A stretch of 64,000 bases of DNA from NCBI GenBank assembly GCA_020720045.1, contig DYPH01000017.1:1-64000 (forward strand). The letters are read 5' to 3'. The stretch comes from Sorangium cellulosum (GTDB taxonomy: Bacteria; Myxococcota_A; Polyangia; Polyangiales; Polyangiaceae). Below the pieces are notes generated by a model, which saw only the letters and a program-made list of their open reading frames with translations, did no database searches and was not told the DNA's origin. This document shows, one piece after another, positions 1-8,316 of this stretch (its first letter is position 1; every line of letters begins with the position of its first letter). A program made the translations under genes and the position numbers.

Positions 1-68
1 TCTCGCGACGCCACTCCCAGCATTTTCGCTGGCGGTCGCGAACGGACGGGCCCCGTCGAGAGCGGCGA
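1..68 (+). repeat. Dispersed repeat family A, copy 1
   Basis: About 68 bases match 22212-22278 at roughly 85% identity, including an identical 19-base run, CGCGAACGGACGGGCCCC plus a flanking base. Core: TTCGC, 8 bases, GCGAA, a short inverted repeat. This copy lies inside the acyltransferase-like reading frame. Confidence 0.6.
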
Positions 69-276
69 GGAGGCTATCGTCGAGGACGATCCGGGGCCGC
101 CCGCCGAGGAATCGAAGGAGGCGGGCGCCGAGCTCCCCGTAGAAGGCGGCGGCGACGCGATCGGCATCAGGAATCCCAGAATCCCGAATTCGTTCGCGAA
201 CTTCGCGGCGTCGGATGCGAACGACTGCGTAGGCGAGAAAGCCAAGGAGCCGTCCGAGGACCGTCGAAACGGGCAA
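1..276 (-). CDS. Lysophospholipid/lipid A acyltransferase-like protein, N-terminal part (runs off the window)
   Basis: This open frame on the minus strand continues past base 1. It reads a hydrophobic stretch LGRLLGFLAYAVVRIRRR, then charged helices with AAAFYGELGARLLRFLGG. That resembles the N-terminus of LpxL/HtrB-type acyltransferases, which acylate lipid A or lysophospholipids at the inner membrane. The catalytic HX4D motif would lie beyond the window, so the assignment rests on the N-terminal pattern alone. No ATG is available before an in-frame stop upstream. I chose a TTG at 276 because a GAGG lies about 9 bases before it; a CTG at 297 overlapping the upstream stop is the alternative. 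The last ~70 bases coincide with a dispersed repeat, so the local protein sequence there may be altered. Confidence 0.5.
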   Translation of the reverse strand, partial: MPVSTVLGRLLGFLAYAVVRIRRREVRERIRDSGIPDADRVAAAFYGELGARLLRFLGGRPRIVLDDSLLAALDGARPFATASENAGSGVAR

Positions 277-293
277 CCGGAAGCCCTCGCCGC

Positions 294-590
294 TCAGCGC
301 CCGAAGCCGGCGCGCCGCGGCGTCTCACCGGCGACGACGGAAGCATCGGCGGCTACGGCAAAAACATCGGCGATTCGCACCGCGTAGGTCTCGCGCTTGG
401 CATTCGTCGCGAACGCGAGGCCCCCTTCGAGACGCAACGCCACGATCTTGCCGATCGTGAGCCCGACGCCGCTCGCACTGACGTGGAGGGAAATCGTAGC
501 GTCATCGCCGAGCGTGTAAGCGGAGGCTTCTCCAGCAGATTTCGTGGCGTGAAAGGTGGAGAGGACGAGTTCGAGGTCGCGGGCTTCCAT
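294..590 (-). CDS. Hypothetical protein, 98 aa
   Basis: Not recognised. The protein starts MEARDLELVLST and is rich in Ala and Val, with no clear signal peptide or membrane helix. It could be a small beta-rich domain (DDATISLHVSASGVGLTIGKIVALRLEGG). An earlier in-frame ATG at 620 would add ten poorly supported residues. It lies immediately before the acyltransferase-like gene on the same strand, with the stop next to or overlapping that gene's start, so the two are probably co-transcribed. It is divergent from the MlaF-like gene. The reading frame is clean but short, and its coding status is inferred from position and composition. Confidence 0.5.
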   Translation of the reverse strand: MEARDLELVLSTFHATKSAGEASAYTLGDDATISLHVSASGVGLTIGKIVALRLEGGLAFATNAKRETYAVRIADVFAVAADASVVAGETPRRAGFGR

Positions 591-674
591 GGGGCGACGA
601 CTATTAGCGTAGCTTCGCACGCCAGGCGACGGTTCCCGCTTGCCGAAGGGGGCGATCGAAGCGACAACGGCGCC

Positions 675-1457
675 GTGGGCACCGAGTACCCCGTGGAACT
701 CCGCGACGTTCGAAAGTCTTTTGGTAGCAATGACGTGATCAAAGGGATCTCGTTCCGCTGCAAGGAGGCTGAAACGACCGTTATTATTGGTGGTTCTGGT
801 GCCGGAAAGACCACCCTCCTCCGGATGATCGTCGGTCTAGAGCGGCCAACGAGCGGGCAAATCCTGATTGACGGCGAGGACATTGCCCCGCTTACGCGCG
901 AACGCGACTTGAATCGCGTTCGGCAAAAGCTAGGAATGGTCTACCAGTATGCAGCGCTACTGGACTCTTTGACTGTCATGGAAAATGTCGCCTTTCCTTT
1001 GATTGAGCATACCAAGCTCACGACCAAAGAAATCGAAGAGAAGGTCGTCGACAAACTACGCGTGCTGGGTCTCGAGCCTACAGTTTTGAAGAAATTCCCT
1101 GCGGAACTCTCCGGCGGTATGCGGAAGCGCGTCGGCCTTGCGCGCGCGCTCATGCTGGAACCGAAGATCATTGTTTACGACGAACCGAATTCGGGCCTCG
1201 ATCCGATTTCATCGCGCGTCGTCGACGATCTCATCGACGAAACCCGCGAACGCTTTCGGGTGACCAGCGTGGTGATCAGTCACGATATCGCGAGCATCTT
1301 CCGCATCGCTCATCAGGCGATTCTTGTCATTCACGGGAAGGTCGTCGCCGCGGGGACCCCCGACGAACTCGCCTACGGAGACAACGAGATCTCTCGGGAT
1401 TTTATCGACAAGTCGGGCGTCGATGGCAAGCGAGCTCGCTCGGTCAGCCATGATTGA
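675..1457 (+). CDS. MlaF-like ABC transporter ATP-binding protein
   Basis: A 260-residue ABC ATPase of the MlaF/MkL type, which powers phospholipid or lipid transport through a MlaE permease and an MCE protein. Visible motifs: Walker A GGSGAGKTT near residue 38, Q-loop MVYQYAALLDSLTV, signature LSGGMRKRVGLARAL, Walker B IIVYDEPNSGLDP and the H-loop VVISHD. The DSLTVMENVAFPL segment and GTPDEL tail are typical of MlaF. An upstream ATG at 483 would add 64 residues of non-family sequence, so I chose the GTG at 675; no strong ribosome site decides it. No mlaE or MCE gene is adjacent, so partners must lie elsewhere. Its 3' end overlaps the next gene by 8 bases. Confidence 0.85.
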   Translation: MGTEYPVELRDVRKSFGSNDVIKGISFRCKEAETTVIIGGSGAGKTTLLRMIVGLERPTSGQILIDGEDIAPLTRERDLNRVRQKLGMVYQYAALLDSLTVMENVAFPLIEHTKLTTKEIEEKVVDKLRVLGLEPTVLKKFPAELSGGMRKRVGLARALMLEPKIIVYDEPNSGLDPISSRVVDDLIDETRERFRVTSVVISHDIASIFRIAHQAILVIHGKVVAAGTPDELAYGDNEISRDFIDKSGVDGKRARSVSHD

Positions 1458-2436
1458 CGGCGACCCCGGCGCAGCGTCCCCGGCAACCAAGACCGACCCT
1501 CTCGCGGTCTCGGCGCTGATTTTTGGAGTAGGTTCGCTGGTTTGCGGTGCGCTTACCGGCGTGCCTGCGATCGTCCTTGGGTGGGTCGCCCGTCGCCGCT
1601 TGGAGCCGGACGCTGACGGCGAGCAGCGGCGCGGTTCCGGTCTTGCCCTCGCCGGCATCGTCACTGGGCTCTTCGGCTCTCTCGTCTCGTCGACGGTCCT
1701 TGTTCTGCTGCTCGTTCATGGTCGCGGGCGGCCCGGCCCTCCGGTGGTCGCCCACGCGCCGAAGACGGAACACCCCGGTCCCCCTTCTCTGCCGCGCGCC
1801 CCGCAAGGCGGGCCGGAAGACGAGGAAAGCCAGGAAGACCGGGACGACCAAGAAAACGAGGAAGAACAGGCTTTTCGAGATCTCTTCCGGCGAGGCGCTG
1901 CACCGGGCCGCGAGGAGGCGGGCGGTCGTGGCGCGACGACGACGAAGTTTGGCGACGTCACTTTCGTCGCGATCGACGGCGGCGATCGACGGGAACTAGC
2001 TGAAATCCTTACCTCCGAGGGGAAGAGCGCTGCCGCCGACCACGCCCGGCTCCTCGTGTACGGAGGCGGTACCGGCTGCGGCCCCTGCGCCTCCTTCGAA
2101 GAGGCGCTCGCCCAGGATCTTCTTCAGAAGGCACTTGGAAAATCGCGAATTCTTGCCTTTGATACCTCCGATCGACGACGGAGTGCAGAACTTCTTCGAG
2201 CCGGCTTTGATGTTACCAAAATCCCTGCTTTCTTCCTTCTGGATGCCACGCGGAAGCCTTCGCGGCGCGTCGATGGTGGCGCCTGGGGGAACGATACTGC
2301 GGAAAACATTTCACCGGTGCTCCGCGCATTTATCGCTGGAAAATCGGGTACTACGGTAACTGGTAAGCCGATTGTTCCGCGGGCGCGTCGCCCCGTTGAT
2401 GCGCTGTTTGATGACGACAACGGCCCCCACCTCTGA
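1450..2436 (+). CDS. DUF4190-type membrane protein with C-terminal thioredoxin fold
   Basis: 328 residues in three parts. Residues ~15-95 hold two membrane helices in a DUF4190-like layout (LAVSALIFGVGSLVCGAL, then GLALAGIVTGLFGSLVSSTVLVLLLV). Residues ~100-160 form a Pro-rich then strongly acidic linker (EDEESQEDRDDQENEEEQ). Residues ~190-300 form a thioredoxin-like domain with a CGPC active-site motif at about residue 209 and the cis-Pro region KIPAFFLL. It is likely an anchored thiol-disulfide protein, but whether the domain faces outside is not decided by the sequence. It overlaps the MlaF-like gene (ATGATTGA), implying coupled translation. Substrate unknown. Confidence 0.7.
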   Translation: MIDGDPGAASPATKTDPLAVSALIFGVGSLVCGALTGVPAIVLGWVARRRLEPDADGEQRRGSGLALAGIVTGLFGSLVSSTVLVLLLVHGRGRPGPPVVAHAPKTEHPGPPSLPRAPQGGPEDEESQEDRDDQENEEEQAFRDLFRRGAAPGREEAGGRGATTTKFGDVTFVAIDGGDRRELAEILTSEGKSAAADHARLLVYGGGTGCGPCASFEEALAQDLLQKALGKSRILAFDTSDRRRSAELLRAGFDVTKIPAFFLLDATRKPSRRVDGGAWGNDTAENISPVLRAFIAGKSGTTVTGKPIVPRARRPVDALFDDDNGPHL

Positions 2437-2445
2437 CGCCGATGT

Positions 2446-5400
2446 TCAATGGAAGTCGCGGCTCGGCGTCGCGACGATGCCTTCCGTCTCGAGCGGCTCC
2501 ATCGCGTGGACGACAAGGTGGATGATCGGGGCGGACGATGCCGTCTCGCGGTCGGCGATTTCGACGCGGGCACAAACAAGTACGAGGGGATAGGAGGTCG
2601 CCACGTGGCGAAGGCGCTCGTAGGTAGCCGCCCAGAGAACGAGGTTGAAGAAGCCGAATTCGTCCTCCAAGGTCATAAAGACGACCCCACTCGCCGTCTG
2701 CGGGCGCTGGCGAACCAGCACCATTCCGGCGATGCGAATGGTGGTTCCGTGAAGATTTGGATGGGCGGCGAGGGCCGCCGACGTCCACACATCCCGGGGG
2801 AGGCGTTCGCGGAGCACACGGAGGGGATGATCCTGGACCGATACGCCCGTCCGCTCGTAATCCAGCGCAAGCTGCTCGGCACGCGTCAATCCAGGTACAG
2901 AAACCGAAGTGGAAGCAGGAACCGCGTCTTTCAATAGAGGTTTCGTCGCCGCAGTAGCGACATTGGCCCGCAGAAAGAGACGCTCGGCGACCGGCTTCCG
3001 TGCCTCCCACAGGCCCCGGCGGCGCGCCTTGCCGACGAGCGCTTCCAGGGCCCCCGCCTCGGCGAGCTTCTCAAGGTCACCCGCGCTCAAATTTGCAGCT
3101 ATTTTCAACTCTTCTACGCTTGAAAGGAGCTGCTCCCCGCGGGCAGCGACGAGGCGGGCGACCGTCTCCGCGCCGAGCCCCTTCACGAGCCGGAGACCGA
3201 GGCGAATCGCTGGGCCACCGCGCGCGCTTGGCGAGGCCGACTCCAGGGCGCAATCCCAACCGCTCTGAAAGACGCAGAGCGGGAGCACCTCGACGCCATG
3301 GCGCTTGGCGTCCTGGAGGATCGTCGACGGCGAATAGAAGCCCATCGGCTGGCTGTTGATGAGCGCCGCGGCGAAGGCGGCCGGGTGGTGGGTCTTCAGC
3401 CAGGCGCTCGCGTAGACCAGCAAGGCGAAGCTGGCTGCGTGGCTCTCGGGGAAGCCATACTCGCCAAAGCCATGAATTTGCTTCCAGAGTCGCTCGCAGA
3501 ATTCCGGGGAGATGCCGTGACGGACGAAGCCCCGGTAGAGGCGATCCCGGTGACGGGCGAGGCGGCCGGTCTTTTTCCAGGCGGCCATGTCCCGCCGGAG
3601 TTGATCGGCTTCGCCACCGCTGTAGCCGGCGCCGACGATCGCAAGTTGCATGACTTGCTCCTGAAAAAGGGGGACCCCCAGCGTGCGCTCAAGCACTGGC
3701 GCCAAGATCGGGTGGGGCGCATCGCTCGCCTCCTCGCCGGAGCGGCGCCGCAAATAAGGGTGCACCATCCCGCCTTGAATCGGCCCCGGTCGCACAATGG
3801 CGACCTGCACCACGAGGTCATAGAAATTGCGGGGCCGAAGGCGCGGAAGCATCGACATTTGGGCGCGGCTCTCGATTTGAAAGACACCGACGCTATCGGC
3901 CCGACAGAGCGCATCGTAGACGACAGGATCCTCAGCGGGGATCTGGGCGAGGCGCTCATTAGCCCCGCGCAAATCACCAGGTTCTTTGATAAAATCGAGC
4001 CCTTTTCGTAGCGCCGTGAGCATCCCGAGCGCCAAGACGTCGAGCTTGAAGAAGCCGAGGACGTCGATATCATCCTTGTCCCAGGGGACGATCGTGCGAT
4101 CCTTCATTCCCGCCGGTTCGACGGGGGCGACCTGCGACAAAGGCTCCGCGGAGAGAATAAATCCCCCTACGTGAATCGAGATATGGCGCGGAAATCCCTG
4201 CATCGCGTGAGCAATTCGAACGATTGCTTCGATGCGCGGATCCTGGGGATCAAAGCCGGCTTCGCGGAGCCGCTCCTCGGAAGCCGACTCCGGCGAGTCC
4301 CAATAGGAGGGGATCCCGGCGAGGCGATCGGTCTGCTCAAGGGAAAGTCCAAAGACTTTCGCCACTTCGCGTAGGGCTGACCGACCGCGGTAGCAGACGA
4401 CCTCGCTCACCATCGCTGCGCAGGTGCGGCCGTAGCGCTGATAAATTTCTTGAATCACTTCTTCCCGGCGCTCGTGCTCGAAATCGACGTCGATATCGGG
4501 CGGCTCTTTCCGTTCCGGGGAGAGGAAACGTTCAAAGAGCATTGAGCTTCGTGCAGGATCGACCGCCGTGATCCCAAGGGCCCAGCAGACCGCCGAATTC
4601 GCCGCACTCCCCCGCCCCTGGCAAAGAATATCCCGCGCGCGGGCAAGCTCGACGATGTCGTGAACGCTGAGAAAATAGGGCGCAACATCGATGTGAGCGA
4701 TGACGCCGAGCTCTTTTCGAACCAGCGCGCGCACCGACGAGGGGATCGCCATCCCGTAGCGCTTCACTAGACCTTTCTCGACGCGAAAGGCGAGCGCTTC
4801 ATTGGCGCTCATCGGCACCATCTGCCCCTGATCATCTTCCTTTACCTCCTCCGCCGCGAGGCGACAGGGGAAATGATACTTGAGCTCGGCAAGGGAAAAC
4901 AAACAGGCATCGGCGACGCGACGCGTCCGCGCGATCGCCTCCGGGTAGTTGGCAAAGAGCGCCTCCATCGCCGCCTCCCCCTTGAGGTGGGCTTCCGCGT
5001 TCGGGAGGAGCGTTCGACCGGCGGCGTCGAGGGTCGTCCGCTGCTGAATGCACCGAAGAACATCATAAAGAACGCGGTCTTCTGGTACGGCGAAGCGGGG
5101 CCGATTGGTGGCTAGGAGCGGAATCCCGAAGCGGCGCGACTCCTGGAGGGCGGCGGCGAGGCGCGCGCGATCTTCACCGTCTTTGTGAATCGTGAGCGCG
5201 AGGGAAAGGCGGCTCCCGAAAAGATCGAATAGCGGCTTTGTTTGGGAGTGATTCGCCGGTTGAATCAGCTCGGGCGCTCCGAGGATCGTCGCCCAAAGCC
5301 CCTGGGTTCTCCCAACAAGCATCGCGATCGTGACGTAAGGGGTGCGCTTTTCGCCGGTGGAGGTACGACTGTTTCGGTGGGCCTCCGTCAAGAGCTCGCA

Positions 5401-5775
5401 AAGATGGGTGTACCCTTCGCGACTGGCGACGTGGAGGGCAAGTGCGGTCGCTTCGTGCTCGTCGCCCACGAGGACTTCGCAGCCGACAACAAGACGAATC
5501 CCTCGCGCTTTCGCCGCCTCCCAAACACGGACCATCCCGTAAATCCCGTGAATATCTGCAATTCCGAGGGTGTCGAGCCCGAGATTGGCGGCGCGGTCCA
5601 CGACGGCATCGGGGGAAGAGCCCCCAGCGAGAAAGCTAAAATGGGTCCGCGCGCACAGCTCGACAAACCGAGAACCTGCCTGCAAGAATGGCGCGGCCAA
5701 TTCTTGAAAGGGCTCATGGATGACCGGCTCTTCCACGGGGAGCCGCGACGAAGGATCGATACGAACGCGGAGCAT
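2446..5775 (-). CDS. dnaE2: Error-prone DNA polymerase DnaE2 (ImuC)
   Basis: 1109 residues, the normal size of DnaE2, the catalytic subunit of the damage-induced ImuA-ImuB-DnaE2 translesion polymerase. It has an N-terminal PHP domain (FVELCARTHFSFLAGGSSPDAVV near residue 37), the alpha-type polymerase core with CQGRGSAANS and the catalytic acidic motif PPDIDVDFEHERREEVI, PFQEQVMQ-like fingers and a C-terminal OB-fold region (GMVLVRQRPQTASGV) ending in IHLVVHAMEP. It is last in a three-gene minus-strand operon. Its ATG overlaps the imuB stop by one base. In this family DnaE2 works at the replication fork after DNA damage, recruited by ImuB and the beta clamp. Confidence 0.95.
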   Translation of the reverse strand: MLRVRIDPSSRLPVEEPVIHEPFQELAAPFLQAGSRFVELCARTHFSFLAGGSSPDAVVDRAANLGLDTLGIADIHGIYGMVRVWEAAKARGIRLVVGCEVLVGDEHEATALALHVASREGYTHLCELLTEAHRNSRTSTGEKRTPYVTIAMLVGRTQGLWATILGAPELIQPANHSQTKPLFDLFGSRLSLALTIHKDGEDRARLAAALQESRRFGIPLLATNRPRFAVPEDRVLYDVLRCIQQRTTLDAAGRTLLPNAEAHLKGEAAMEALFANYPEAIARTRRVADACLFSLAELKYHFPCRLAAEEVKEDDQGQMVPMSANEALAFRVEKGLVKRYGMAIPSSVRALVRKELGVIAHIDVAPYFLSVHDIVELARARDILCQGRGSAANSAVCWALGITAVDPARSSMLFERFLSPERKEPPDIDVDFEHERREEVIQEIYQRYGRTCAAMVSEVVCYRGRSALREVAKVFGLSLEQTDRLAGIPSYWDSPESASEERLREAGFDPQDPRIEAIVRIAHAMQGFPRHISIHVGGFILSAEPLSQVAPVEPAGMKDRTIVPWDKDDIDVLGFFKLDVLALGMLTALRKGLDFIKEPGDLRGANERLAQIPAEDPVVYDALCRADSVGVFQIESRAQMSMLPRLRPRNFYDLVVQVAIVRPGPIQGGMVHPYLRRRSGEEASDAPHPILAPVLERTLGVPLFQEQVMQLAIVGAGYSGGEADQLRRDMAAWKKTGRLARHRDRLYRGFVRHGISPEFCERLWKQIHGFGEYGFPESHAASFALLVYASAWLKTHHPAAFAAALINSQPMGFYSPSTILQDAKRHGVEVLPLCVFQSGWDCALESASPSARGGPAIRLGLRLVKGLGAETVARLVAARGEQLLSSVEELKIAANLSAGDLEKLAEAGALEALVGKARRRGLWEARKPVAERLFLRANVATAATKPLLKDAVPASTSVSVPGLTRAEQLALDYERTGVSVQDHPLRVLRERLPRDVWTSAALAAHPNLHGTTIRIAGMVLVRQRPQTASGVVFMTLEDEFGFFNLVLWAATYERLRHVATSYPLVLVCARVEIADRETASSAPIIHLVVHAMEPLETEGIVATPSRDFH

Positions 5776-7469
5776 CAGTCGTAGATTCCAAGCACGACGT
5801 AGGCGTTGCGCCCGGCGGGCGTCGTCGCCAGGAGGCGGAGGCCGTCGCCGCCAAGAAGAAGAAAGTCGGTCGCACTACTGGCGGCGTCGCTGCGCCACCA
5901 ATCGACCTGAGCCAGCCGATAAAGAAAACGAATCGGCTTCGGAAGCTCCTTCAGACCGTACTGCGCGACGAACTGGGCGAGTGGGATCGGCGTGGCGAGA
6001 AGGCGCGTCGGCTCGGGGACCGCCATCGGCCGCACCGGGAGATCCTTAGGAGTTTTAGGGCTTTGATAGTCCCAGGGGACGATCCGCGTGCGCGCCGCAA
6101 CCGCATAGGCGTCTCCGAGCACCAGGCGCCCGACCGACGTCGGCACTTGCCCCACCTCGTCGCCCAAGGGATCCTCTTCAAGCTCGGCGGTGAGCGTCGC
6201 GACCAACGCTGGGAGACCGGCACGCGCCTTTTCCCGGGCTGCGGAGAAGAGGGAAATCGCTTGCCCGACGCACGGCACAAGGCGCTCGGCGCGAAGGACC
6301 ATCGCAACGACTGGCAGCGGGACATCAAACGCGTCAATTTTTGCACGAATCAGGTCAAAAATCGCCGTTTCCGCATAAATAGGCTGAACCAAACGAAAGA
6401 GAAATTCGGCCTCCGAGGCCGACTTTTCTCCGCGAGCCATCGATGCATCGAAGGAGAATCGCAGGGTTGCTTCCGCAATGGCCATGGCACGCCCTTCGAG
6501 GCGAGTCGCCAAGCGGGACGCCAGACGCCGCGCCACAAATAGCAATTGATGACGCTCCAGTACCGGCTCCATTTCGAGGAACTCTTCCGGCGTCTCCGGC
6601 GGATTGTAGGCTTTGAGCGGGGCACGATCATCGCCGTCAAGGAGCGGGAGTACGGCGATGAGTTCGCCGCCCAAGCGATGGGCGAGTTCCCGACGCGGAA
6701 GGTCCCGAACGGCCGCGAGGTGTTTGAGCCCGAGCTTCTGGAACCAGCGCCGCGTCTCGGTGCGGATCGGGAGCACGTCGACGGGGAGTTCTCCGAGGTA
6801 AAGGGCATTCTGCCCGGGGGGAACAACGCTAGATTGCTGAATTATTTCCGAGTTTTGCTGGGCAAGCCGACGACTTTTCGGCGCCTCCGGACGTGCAAGG
6901 CTCGGCCGATGCAGGGCAGCAAGGACAAGCGCCTGGGCAAAGGCCTCAGCGACGCGGGGGCCGTCGGCGATGGCTCCGAAGGCCTGGTGGCCGAGCTCCT
7001 CGGCGCGCGCCAAGAGGCGCGCAAGCAGGATTTCCTCGGCGGATAGGCCCGATAAGCCCGGCGAATCGGCCTGATGGAGACCGGCACAACCGGTGACGTC
7101 GACGTGGACGACGGAAAAAAAGGCGCCTGTTGAAGTGGCCCCCGGCTCCTCGCCGCCAGCACGAAAGGAGACAGTGGCGCCAAAACCCAGAGAATGCTCA
7201 GCAATTCGCGCAAGTTCTTCACGGACACGCCCCTCATAGACGAGAGCGACCTCCAGCGTCGCAAGCCGGGCGCGGGCCTGGGCGACGGTCATGCCGACGC
7301 GAATCCCGAAGCGCTGGGCCGCCCGATTGACCTCGGCAAGCGGGTGGTTGCCGAGGAGGGTCGTCTCCGCGCTCTCGGTGCGTACGACCGCGCACGGCCC
7401 GAGGGTCGACAACGAGGAGTAGGCGATCTCGCTGCGCAGTTCCGGAAAGAGGATTGCAGCGATTCTCAT
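5775..7469 (-). CDS. imuB: ImuB, inactive Y-family polymerase subunit of the mutasome
   Basis: 564 residues with a Y-family layout. The palm motif that carries two Asp in active polymerases reads AAILFPELRSEIAYSSL, with neither Asp in place, as expected for ImuB, a non-catalytic hub that binds the beta clamp, ImuA and DnaE2. The helix-hairpin region LGLKHLAAVRDLPRRELAHRLG and the little-finger-like part (LRFSFDASMARGE) are visible. A long C-terminal part ends in the typical ImuB tail with DWWRSDAASSATDFLLLGGDG. It starts 6 bases after the imuA stop and overlaps dnaE2 by one base, consistent with one transcript. Confidence 0.92.
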   Translation of the reverse strand: MRIAAILFPELRSEIAYSSLSTLGPCAVVRTESAETTLLGNHPLAEVNRAAQRFGIRVGMTVAQARARLATLEVALVYEGRVREELARIAEHSLGFGATVSFRAGGEEPGATSTGAFFSVVHVDVTGCAGLHQADSPGLSGLSAEEILLARLLARAEELGHQAFGAIADGPRVAEAFAQALVLAALHRPSLARPEAPKSRRLAQQNSEIIQQSSVVPPGQNALYLGELPVDVLPIRTETRRWFQKLGLKHLAAVRDLPRRELAHRLGGELIAVLPLLDGDDRAPLKAYNPPETPEEFLEMEPVLERHQLLFVARRLASRLATRLEGRAMAIAEATLRFSFDASMARGEKSASEAEFLFRLVQPIYAETAIFDLIRAKIDAFDVPLPVVAMVLRAERLVPCVGQAISLFSAAREKARAGLPALVATLTAELEEDPLGDEVGQVPTSVGRLVLGDAYAVAARTRIVPWDYQSPKTPKDLPVRPMAVPEPTRLLATPIPLAQFVAQYGLKELPKPIRFLYRLAQVDWWRSDAASSATDFLLLGGDGLRLLATTPAGRNAYVVLGIYD

Positions 7470-7475
7470 ATTCTT

Positions 7476-8231
7476 TTAAACATTTACAAGAGGCTTCACG
7501 ATCCCTCGCCCGCGGGCGCCGCCGTGGCGATCCTTGGCGACCTGGACCGTCCACCCGAGCTCCCCTGCGCCGCCATCGATTTCCAGCCGGAGCGCCGTCG
7601 GCCACGGGAGCCCTTTGGGGACGAAACGATCGCTCCGAAGGAGCACGAGCGTCCCGGTCGCCTCGGCCGCCACCGCGAGCCGACGCAAGGCGCGGTCATC
7701 GACGCTGGCTCGCGCCCCACGGCGCACCCCACTTCGCGCGGCCAGGAGCGGATGGACATCGATGACCACCGCTGCAAAGACCGAACTTTCTACAACTTTC
7801 GCCGCAATACGCCCTAGCTTTCCCCAGGGGGGTGCAACCACGAGACACCGGGCGAGGTCGAGTCCGAGCGCCGCCAACGCCGGCCCGTGGAGGTTCCGTT
7901 CCGGAGCTACCCACGCGACCAAAGGGCCAGCGACATAACTGGCGGCGTCACGAGAGACGACTTGCTGGGCTGCCACCAAGGCGGCGACCGCCACCGTCGT
8001 TGCGCCGCCGGCAGCCCCAACGGCGCTCAGTTCGACCAACGCCCCCGCCGGGAAGCCACCATCGGGCAGGAGATCATCGAGGCCCCGCAACGTCAATTCC
8101 GTAGAAAAAACCTGGCGATCGCCCCTACGGAACTCTTCGGCCGCCGGCGTAACCAGGAGGCTTCCGAGCTCGCTCCGGAGCGCGTCGAGCCCCATTCCCT
8201 TGAGCGCGGGGCGCGCGAGTCCCAGTCCCAT
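7476..8231 (-). CDS. imuA: ImuA, RecA-like mutasome accessory protein
   Basis: 251 residues, first gene of the imuA-imuB-dnaE2 operon. It has the RecA/SulA-like pattern LTLRGLDDLLPDGGFPAGALVELSA near residue 50 and alternating hydrophobic strands after it. The place of a Walker A motif reads VGAAGGATTVAVA, with no Lys, so nucleotide binding is probably lost or weak. ImuA family members bind ImuB and modulate RecA. The stop is only 6 bases before imuB. A LexA-like site and an AT-rich stretch lie in the 85 bases separating it from the divergent M23 peptidase gene. Confidence 0.85.
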   Translation of the reverse strand: MGLGLARPALKGMGLDALRSELGSLLVTPAAEEFRRGDRQVFSTELTLRGLDDLLPDGGFPAGALVELSAVGAAGGATTVAVAALVAAQQVVSRDAASYVAGPLVAWVAPERNLHGPALAALGLDLARCLVVAPPWGKLGRIAAKVVESSVFAAVVIDVHPLLAARSGVRRGARASVDDRALRRLAVAAEATGTLVLLRSDRFVPKGLPWPTALRLEIDGGAGELGWTVQVAKDRHGGARGRGIVKPLVNV

Positions 8232-8243
8232 GACCGGAATATA

Positions 8244-8277
8244 CTATACCTTCGTTCAGTGTCCAGTTCGCTGAACG
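8244..8277. promoter_or_regulatory. Putative LexA (SOS) site upstream of imuA
   Basis: A perfect inverted repeat CGTTCAG - 11 bases - CTGAACG occupies 8253-8277. The left half with its flank (8244-8260) fits 15 of 17 positions of the Myxococcus-type SOS consensus as I recall it (CTRHAMRYBYGTTCAGS). It sits 13 bases before the imuA start, with TATAGTAT-like sequence between, where bound repressor would block the promoter. Seen: the repeat. Inferred: LexA as the binder. Confidence 0.6.
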
Positions 8278-8316
8278 AGACGCCAGGAAGAAACGATCGC
8301 TGATAGGCTCCCGCTC

